A stretch of DNA of 11,905 nt from Pavlovales sp. CCMP2436 (taxonomy: Eukaryota > Haptophyta > Pavlovophyceae > Pavlovales). A program made the position numbers and the translations under genes. Where the stretch lies: positions 157,729-169,633 of the forward strand of contig MU631519.1 in NCBI GenBank assembly GCA_026770615.1, in the 5' to 3' direction. Below, in pieces: positions 6,585 to 11,905 of this stretch (positions are counted from its first letter, which is position 1; each line of letters starts with the position of its first letter). The notes beneath the pieces were generated by a model. The model was not told where the DNA came from and did not search any database. It saw only the letters and a list, made by a program, of their open reading frames with translations.

Positions 6585-8387
6585 CTAGTAGAGCTCAACT
6601 CGCGAGCTCTTCTCCCACGCAAGATCACGCGCCGATCTCGGCGCCTCGCGGATGTCCTTCTTGCACTCGCGGTCGCGGATGTACTGCCGCAACTGCGCAT
6701 CGTCGGCCGCAGTGCCCAGCGCCAGCTCCGCGGCCTCGTCGGCGGAAGTGTGTTCAGGACTCTGCTCACCGCCTCGTCTCCCTGCGCCGAAGCAAGCGCC
6801 AAACCCTCCGTGGCTCAGCCACGCCCTATCGAGCCCCCTGCCGCCACGCTCGGGGTCGTGGGCTGGGTCCCCCCTGCCCCAACGCCAGGAAGTACCAGAC
6901 CCTCGCCCAAGCCCCCCCAGCCCCCACCCAGATGGCCAGCGCAGCGCCTCAGGCGAGCAGGAGACAGCCCCGCGCGAGGAACAGGCTGAAATCCTACTGA
7001 GGACAGCCAGGAGCCTGAGCAGGAGTAGCCAGGCGCCGCCGATAATTAAAAAGCCCAGCAAGACCGCCTCGAGCTCCTCTTTCAGCATGGCTGCCGATTC
7101 CCCCCGTGAGCTCGGCGGCTCGACTGCGGGGAAGCGCCCGTGCAGCGCCGCGCCCAGGTCCGTACCCAGGTCGTGCCGTGGCATTGCCACTAGGGGGGCA
7201 GTCGGCGGGATCGGCGCGCGCGATGCGCCGAAACCCGCGTCACCCTGCTTGACGAAACCCGGGTTCGGTGCGTCCGATGCACCTCCCGCGGTCTCGTCAA
7301 CCGGGGGGATGTGCGGCGGATGGGCCACTAGGAAGAGCACGAGCCCTGCGACGAGCGCGAGGACGAACAGCAGCCCCCGCGCGTGCTGCTCAGCCTCGCT
7401 CTCGCCCCACCTGCTGCATCGCTTGCGCGCGCCGCAGCAGATGCCGACCGAGATGTCGACCAGCACCACGCTAACAAAGAGCGCCAGGACGCCAAGGCTC
7501 GCGAGCTGCGCGTGCACGCGCGACGCCCACGGCGGAAATCGACTGAGCGCGGCGGCGACGGCGTCGGGCGGCGGGGAGGGCGGAGCGGGCGGCGAGAAGG
7601 GAGGCGGCGCGGAGGGCGGCAGGGACGGCGGCGGCGGCGGAGCGGGCGGCGGGGGCGGCGAGGGCGGCGGCGCGGACGGCCAGGGAGGCTGCGCGGGCGC
7701 AGGCGATGGCGGCGGCGGCGCGGGCGGGGCGTGCGGTGGCGAGCTCAGCGGCGAAGGCGGTGGCAGCGGCCTCGGCGGCGGTGCGGGCGGCACGGGCGGC
7801 GGGCTCGGAGGTGGCGGCGGTGGCGGCGGCGGCGGCGGCGACTCGGGCGGCGCGAGCGGCGGCGGCGGCGGTAAGAGTGTGGGCGGCAGCGGCGGTGGGC
7901 GCGGCGGCATGGGCGCGGGCGGCGGCGTGCAACCCTCGGAGTAGAAGCCCGCGTCTCGGATCGGCCAGGCCTGGCCGAGTAGCTGTACCCGCTCGCTCGC
8001 TTGCTGGAACGTTACACCGTCGAGCACGGCACCGCAAAAGGGCGCGCGCGTCTCCGAGACGCTGAGCTGCAGCCGTGAGCCGTCGGTGCACTCCGCGGCG
8101 ACGGTGTAGATCGATGACTGCAGCAGCGGCTGCACCGTCGCCCACAGCACGCGCGCGAGCCGCACGTACTGCACGTGCGCGCACGCGTCGCGCACGCGCG
8201 CATCCGCATCGCGAGCGTCACACACCTCCGCGCTGACGCGTAGAGCCTGCAGCGCCATCGCATGCGCAATCCCCTCCGGGCCGAGCTCAGCCGCGGGCAG
8301 CAGCCCCGGCGCTTTGCGCGCGAGCGCCCCTACACACGTCAGCGCGAGCGCCGCGAGCCGCCCCAGCCGGTCGGAGCGGCCAACCAT
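6585..8387 (-). CDS. Secreted or surface Ser/Pro-rich (extensin/pherophorin-like) protein with three membrane spans
   Basis: The frame is 600 codons from ATG (8387-8385) to TAG (6587-6585). Residues 1-24 form a signal peptide with a hydrophobic LAALALTCVGALA core. Residues 25-153 form an ectodomain with five Cys (56, 69, 100, 118, 153). Residues 153-274 are SPPP/APPP repeats of the kind found in hydroxyproline-rich algal wall proteins. Predicted membrane spans are at about 295-318, 339-356 and 440-463. The C-terminal region ends in a charged stretch (about 549-600). I do not recognise the ectodomain, so the pherophorin label rests on architecture only. It probably sits in the plasma membrane or wall, with the Pro-rich rod outside. 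Residues about 464-535 are Gly/Trp-rich and look unlike the rest; they may be an unspliced 216-base intron (6997-6782), leaving 528 residues. Confidence 0.7.
   Translation of the reverse strand: MVGRSDRLGRLAALALTCVGALARKAPGLLPAAELGPEGIAHAMALQALRVSAEVCDARDADARVRDACAHVQYVRLARVLWATVQPLLQSSIYTVAAECTDGSRLQLSVSETRAPFCGAVLDGVTFQQASERVQLLGQAWPIRDAGFYSEGCTPPPAPMPPRPPPLPPTLLPPPPPLAPPESPPPPPPPPPPPSPPPVPPAPPPRPLPPPSPLSSPPHAPPAPPPPSPAPAQPPWPSAPPPSPPPPPAPPPPPSLPPSAPPPFSPPAPPSPPPDAVAAALSRFPPWASRVHAQLASLGVLALFVSVVLVDISVGICCGARKRCSRWGESEAEQHARGLLFVLALVAGLVLFLVAHPPHIPPVDETAGGASDAPNPGFVKQGDAGFGASRAPIPPTAPLVAMPRHDLGTDLGAALHGRFPAVEPPSSRGESAAMLKEELEAVLLGFLIIGGAWLLLLRLLAVLSRISACSSRGAVSCSPEALRWPSGWGLGGLGRGSGTSWRWGRGDPAHDPERGGRGLDRAWLSHGGFGACFGAGRRGGEQSPEHTSADEAAELALGTAADDAQLRQYIRDRECKKDIREAPRSARDLAWEKSSRVELY
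6782..6997 (-). other. Candidate 216-base intron within the Ser/Pro-rich protein gene
   Basis: On the minus strand there is a donor CTCA|GTAGGA and an acceptor GGCGCAG|GGAGAC. The segment is exactly 72 codons and stays open, so the frame does not decide. The encoded stretch (many Gly, Trp, Ser and Arg) is unlike the flanking protein. Splicing would place an Arg-rich RRR directly after the third membrane span. Confidence 0.3.
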
Positions 8388-8686
8388 GCCGCCGAGCTAA
8401 CCGAGCTTCAGAGCTGCCGGCCGAGCTGCCCACCAAGCTGCCGAGCTGCCAACCAAATTACCCACAGTCTCAGGGCTGACGCTGACGCCGGATTCTCCGC
8501 AAACCGTTGGCCATGCTGCTGAGCGGCCAACATTTTAAATTTGCCAATTTTTAAAACGTTCGCGCGGCCTTGAGGAATTCGCGCAAACGCCTTACAGTTT
8601 AAGGAGATACGTTTTCTATCAGTTCTATCCGTTCGTATCCGTTCTAATATGGCAAGCACCACCAAGAAAAAAATCAGTGCTCACAT
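8388..8686. other. 5' flank of the Ser/Pro-rich protein gene
   Basis: No gene is seen. Degenerate CCGAGCTGCC-type repeats lie at about 8390-8450, followed by AT-rich sequence. The promoter of the minus-strand gene should be here, but no box is clear. Confidence 0.45.
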
Positions 8687-8847
8687 AAATTAATTTATTT
8701 ATTTATACATTCAAAATAAAACTTTTGAGAACCAGGCCGTCTACGCCGCGGGAACTCGGATCCCAGCCGCGTCGCGTCCGGAGATAGGGCCGCTGGGCTG
8801 TGGACGGGTCTGGTGCTTGCAGGGGATGCCCCACGGGCGCGCCATGT
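8687..8847 (+). mobile_element. Solo single-arm copy of the foldback element
   Basis: It corresponds to the middle part of the left arm at 3602-4080, from the AATTTATT segment through ACTTTTGAG, GGCCGTCTACGCC, ACTCGGATCC and GCGCGCCATGTC. It has one copy of the 36-base unit that is duplicated in the left arm, and it lacks the short GGTGATTTTTTC stretch. The similarity stops at about 8847, where unrelated sequence begins. No inverted partner is seen nearby. Confidence 0.75.
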
Positions 8848-9265
8848 CTAGTTGTAGCACATATGTATATCAATCAATTGAAGCACATCAAACGTGGAAA
8901 AACGCAACCAGAGACCGTCTCGAACCAAAGCCTCATTACTACCAGGAGCAGCCAGTCCCACCGAACCCAAAACAGGACCAGCCCGTCCCGCCATAAACCA
9001 CGAATCCGCAGCAGGCCCGTCACGCATGCACGCACTGATCCATGACAAGTCCTTCATATTCATGCACCACTCACGCACACTGCGCTCAGCAACCAAACGG
9101 GCCCTTGAAACCGGCCAGTCACCCACGCTGTCACACCACTCGTGCGACAAAAAACCTAAAACCAAACATGAGCTAGCAAGCTCAAAGTCTTCAAAACGCA
9201 AACATGAGCCAGCAAGCCCGCCACACCCCGCAACCCAAAGTCCTGCGCCCGAGGCCCACTCCCGT
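8848..9265 (-). CDS. Unassigned open frame, possible protein fragment
   Basis: The minus strand is open from about 9265 to a TAG at 8850-8848. The last 117 codons are rich in Trp, Cys and Met (SHEWCDSVGDWPVSRARL, SVREWCMNMKDLSWISACM) and could be a real protein, but I do not recognise a family. No ATG opens the frame and codon use is not GC3-rich, unlike the other genes here. The end coincides with the edge of the solo foldback arm, so this may be a truncated mobile-element protein. The opposite strand is also open over 8894-9280 (Ser/Lys/Pro-rich), and I cannot exclude it. Direct repeats AAACATGAGC-AGCAAGC lie at about 9164 and 9199. Confidence 0.25.
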
Positions 9266-10062
9266 CAAGGGGTGGGATAGAATGGGCCAGCAAATAAGCC
9301 GCGTATATTTGTGGTTTTTGCCCCCGGGCAAAAATCTCAACATATGCGAGCCAGGCTAGCGTGGAAGTAATGTTTGGGATGCGCGAAGGTGGGCCGCACT
9401 CGCTGACGATGCTGCATTTTCAGACGACGCGAGGGAGAGCAGTGGAGGTCGGTCAGCGTGCCAGTCGAAAGTCGTCAGTCGTCGATCGTCGTGTGGCTGA
9501 ACTGATCAGCGGTGGGGACGGTATCCGTGTGCTCGGGGTGGATCCTTGGATCTGAGTGTTTTTCAACACTTAAATCCAGTGAGATCCTCCCGGGGACGAA
9601 CGTTTAACCAGAAACTTACACAGTTGAATATTTATCAATTTTTTTTGTCATTAAAGTACGACTTACTTTGTCGCATATAAAATACAGCAGCTCGAATTCT
9701 CATCAGACGTACAGACAGCCAGCCAGCGACGTACAGTCAGCTCCATATCTAAATTAATGTATAAGATAGTGACTGCTGAATTTGGACTTCCTGGGCCGAA
9801 GTTTCGCACAAGCTCCAGCACATGTTTCGAAACACTGTTGGCACTCTCTCCTTCTCCGACGCGCTCAAGCATTAATTATTAACCGGCAGATACCAACAGC
9901 CCCACCGCACTTGTTGAGACAGAAATATCTCAAGCACTCACATTTTCCGAATATTGCAATGACGGACATCTCTACAATTTCGAATCACTCACTTTCTGAT
10001 TAACCAGCCAGCCCCACTCCACTGCACATGCGAGCAGAGATGGTGCCAGATGTAAGTTCTAG
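9266..10062. other. Region without a recognisable gene
   Basis: Short open frames are present (for example 9361-9555 on the plus strand) but show no conserved features. A TATAAAA string at 9676-9682 and a repeated GACGTACAG near 9700-9735 are visible. They are far from any supported start codon, so I do not call a promoter. Confidence 0.45.
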
Positions 10063-10332
10063 CCTACTCTGTGCCCACTCTATCCGGGCGTGTGTCACGC
10101 TTGTGCACGCTCTCGCCTAGCGGCTAGTACCAGGAGTGACGAAACGCAGTCCCCTAGTTCTGACAGTTCACAATTAGTCGACGTGCTAATCAGAATATCA
10201 GCACAACTTCCGAAGCACTCAGCATTCAGGTCCCCCCGTTCCCGTGGAAATATATGCTCAAATCGAAAGCAAGGAAGCACTCAGCATTTCGAATCACTCA
10301 AAGCTCTTGTACCTCCAGCCACACGACAGCTC

Positions 10333-10460
10333 CACCTCACCTCCGAGCACTCGAGCCCCCGCCTCCGAGACACCTCCCACCTCACCTCCGAGCACTCTCC
10401 GCCGAGCCCCATCTCCGAGCCCGCCACCGCCGAGCCCGCCATCTCCGAGCCCGCCACCGC
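10333..10460 (+). repeat. Short in-frame direct repeats before the coiled-coil frame
   Basis: CACCTCACCTCCGAGCACTC occurs exactly at 10333-10352 and 10378-10397. ATCTCCGAGCCCGCCACCGC occurs exactly at 10411-10430 and 10441-10460, with a 30-base period. The second pair keeps the frame of the downstream gene and would encode SEPATA-type repeats. A looser repeat GAAGCACTCAGCATT is at 10212 and 10274. Confidence 0.8.
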
Positions 10461-11001
10461 ACAAGTTGAGATGGTGAGTCTCCTCACCACCCCGCGGCGC
10501 AAGAGCGCACTGAGCGAGCGCCCGTGGCGCGAGAGTTCCTACGTCGAGTTCGGCTCACCGCTGCGCGAGCGGTCGAGCCTGGCGCGCCAGCTCAATCTCG
10601 ACCGCACGCCCAGCTGGATAAAAGTCCCTCCCACGATTGCCACAGCTTCCCCGGGCTACTTGGACATGGATGCATAGGAGGACGAGGAGGCGTACTTTGA
10701 CGACGTGTGGGAGGCCCGCTGACGCGAGCACATGGTTCGCTGCCGCCTCTCTGTGGCCTTCAACAAGTGGCTTGCCGTCCCGCACACAACCGCGCCGCAC
10801 AGGATCCGCTCGGACGACAATTGGCTCGTGCGGCTCGCTTGGCTTGAATAGATCGCTGCTCCAGCCTTTGTCGTTGACGAGCTCATCCACCGCAACCTGC
10901 TCGCCTACCCGCGCGCGGCAGCTGCGACGGGCAACGACGGTTGTAGCAGCGACTGGCAGAGACGGCGGTGGGCAGGGACGCAGGTCACCGCCGAGCCCAC
11001 A

Positions 11002-11163
11002 GAGGCCGTGGCGCTGCGAATGACGGCCGCAGTAAGCCTAGTGCGCATCGAGCAGCTCGAGGCGTCGGTAGGATAGAGCGCCGAGCTCATTGGCGGCAAG
11101 CTGGCCGCCGTCGATTCCAAGCTAGAGGCCGCACTGACCGAGCTGGAGGCGTTCAAGTCGGCA
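11002..11163 (+). repeat. Internal duplication of the coiled coil, unit 1
   Basis: These 54 codons match the 53 codons at 11281-11439 along their length (shared QLEAS or LEAS, SAEL, GKLAA, SKLEAAL, EL-AFKSA). Unit 2 lacks one Gly codon. The copies are diverged at several positions, so the duplication is not recent. It predates at least the two TAG codons, each of which is present in only one unit. Confidence 0.8.
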
Positions 11164-11280
11164 GTCAGCGACATGCTCAAGGATCTCGAGACCGCCCGGC
11201 ACATCGCCCGCCTGAGCGAGGTGGGTGAGACGCAGGCTACTCTCAACATCGAGACCGCGCGCGCCGACGCTGCCACCGCC

Positions 11281-11439
11281 GAGGCCAAGGCGTTGCGGGC
11301 GGTGGCCGCGGTTAACCTCGAGCGCATTGCGTAGCTCGAGGCATCGGCAGGTGAGAGCGCCGAGCTCCTTGGCAAGCTTGCCGCCGCCGAGTCCAAGCTA
11401 GAGGCCGCACTGATCGAGCTGAAGGCGTTCAAGTCGGCA
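11281..11439 (+). repeat. Internal duplication of the coiled coil, unit 2
   Basis: This is the second copy of the segment at 11002-11163. It has TAG (11332) where unit 1 has CAG (11053), and GAG (11353) where unit 1 has TAG (11074). Confidence 0.8.
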
Positions 11440-11706
11440 GCCATCGACAGCGCCGAACTCGCTGGCAGGCAGGCTGCCGCGTCCAAGATCTCGCCGAGCG
11501 GTGGCTCGATCGCCGACTGTTTCGTCAGCGCCTCGTCGCAGCGCCAAATCTCGGCGAGCGAGCGTGCGCGAGTGCGCGACCAGACAACCCGGATGATGCT
11601 GATCAACAGAGGGGTTGCGGCGGATCTATCCGTCCTGTCTCTGCGACACGCGTGATCCGACGGGGAGAAGCCCGTGGCTGCTGCATGCGACTTCACCCGC
11701 CTCACC

Positions 11707-11780
11707 GCTTCTCTCTGTCTGTGTCTGCACAATCTCGTCTGCGAGTGAACAGGAGGTTCCTGTCGCACATTGCTTAACCA
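11707..11780 (+). repeat. Dispersed repeat family C, copy 3
   Basis: It resembles 962-1042 and 1623-1709: a CTTCTCTCTGTCTGTGTCTG start, GTCTGCGAGTGAAC core and CTGTCGCACA end. It is more diverged after the core (AGGAGGTTCC instead of GCGAGTCTCC). Confidence 0.65.
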
Positions 11781-11786
11781 CTAATG

Positions 11787-11905
11787 GTCGGACGCTAGCT
11801 TGAATCCATATCATTAACATATTTATGATAGGGATTCAAGCTGGCGTCTGACTGTATATATTGACTGATAGGGATTCAAGCTGGCGTCTGACTGTTCTGA
11901 ATGTT
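11787..11905. repeat. Hairpin and direct copies of the 39-base repeat at the window end
   Basis: An inverted copy (11787-11812) is followed, after a 14-base AT loop, by a direct copy (11827-11854) and a full direct copy (11867-11905), which runs to the last base of the window. The inverted and first direct copies would form a tight hairpin. The array may continue beyond the window. Confidence 0.8.

Larger units (their letters stand above)
10471..11655 (+). pseudogene. Coiled-coil protein frame with five internal stops
   Basis: A single frame runs 395 codons from ATG (10471) to TGA (11653-11655) with no frameshift, but is broken by TAG at 10675, TGA at 10720 and TAG at 10849, 11074 and 11332. 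The N-terminal part is Arg/Ser-rich (about codons 1-60). An acidic segment with EDEEAYFDD follows, then a Leu/Ala/Glu-rich coiled coil (about codons 178-330) containing an internal duplication, 11002-11163 and 11281-11439. GC3 is high, as in the other genes, so the frame was coding until recently. The open frame extends upstream to 10063 without an ATG, so an earlier exon is possible. I do not recognise the family. The likeliest reading is a young pseudogene. Sequencing errors, stop readthrough or several small introns are alternatives. Confidence 0.55.

Noticed and set aside
6652..7944. A 430-codon plus-strand glycine-rich open frame
   Set aside because: It is the antisense of the Ser/Pro-rich gene. 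The minus-strand frame has a signal peptide, membrane spans and a clean start, while this one ends in featureless Gly runs.
9676..9682. TATAAAA string as the promoter of the coiled-coil frame
   Set aside because: It is nearly 800 bases before the first ATG, with no supporting element in between.
2422..11655. A variant genetic code with TAG as a sense codon
   Set aside because: The TAG in the HSP20-type gene can be explained by a mini-intron, one internal stop is TGA, TAG appears to terminate the Ser/Pro-rich frame, and two TAGs align with different residues.
10095..11768. Minus-strand open frames opposite the coiled-coil frame, one of 287 codons
   Set aside because: They are Ser/Ala/Arg-rich shadows of a GC3-biased plus-strand gene. 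The plus frame shows a duplicated coiled coil and coherent segments in spite of its stops.
5046..11905. CRISPR-like reading of the repeated 39-base units
   Set aside because: Copies are few, in both orientations and without regular spacers, and the window is eukaryotic.

Overview
This window looks like nuclear DNA from a eukaryotic microalga or similar protist. The reasons are GT-AG introns inside conserved protein domains, GC-rich exons beside AT-rich introns full of microsatellites, a secretory Ser/Pro-rich wall-type protein, and several short inverted-repeat elements. There is no bacterial operon layout. I cannot fix the lineage; haptophyte, prasinophyte, stramenopile and dinoflagellate are all possible. 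I saw no tRNA, rRNA or CRISPR array.

Layout. 1-258: AT-rich noncoding DNA, probably an intron. 259-2171 (+): the 3' part of a four-exon gene for the membrane domain of a pentameric (Cys-loop type) ligand-gated ion channel; its extracellular domain lies before the window. Introns 2 and 3 of this part carry repeats, and intron 3 also holds a possible alternative last exon. 2422-3326 (-): a two-exon protein with two alpha-crystallin/HSP20 domains in tandem, convergent with the channel gene. 3602-4580: a near-palindromic foldback element of about 1 kb. 4715-5440: a second, unrelated inverted-repeat element and a related partial unit, rich in AT and TG microsatellites. 5441-6584: mostly unassigned AT-rich DNA. 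6585-8387 (-): a secreted or surface protein with a signal peptide, a Cys-containing ectodomain, about 120 residues of Ser/Pro-rich sequence and three membrane spans. 8687-8847: a single-arm copy of the foldback element. 8848-9265 (-): an unassigned open frame. 9266-10062: nothing convincing. 10063-11655 (+): a coiled-coil protein frame interrupted by four TAG and one TGA codons but with no frameshift, probably a young pseudogene. 11707-11905: copies of repeat families seen earlier in the window.

The genes do not form an evident pathway. The most notable items are the algal-type channel with a very short M3-M4 linker and a long tail after M4, the tandem HSP20-domain protein, the foldback element with a solo arm elsewhere, and the coiled-coil frame whose internal duplication shows which residues two of the TAG codons replaced.
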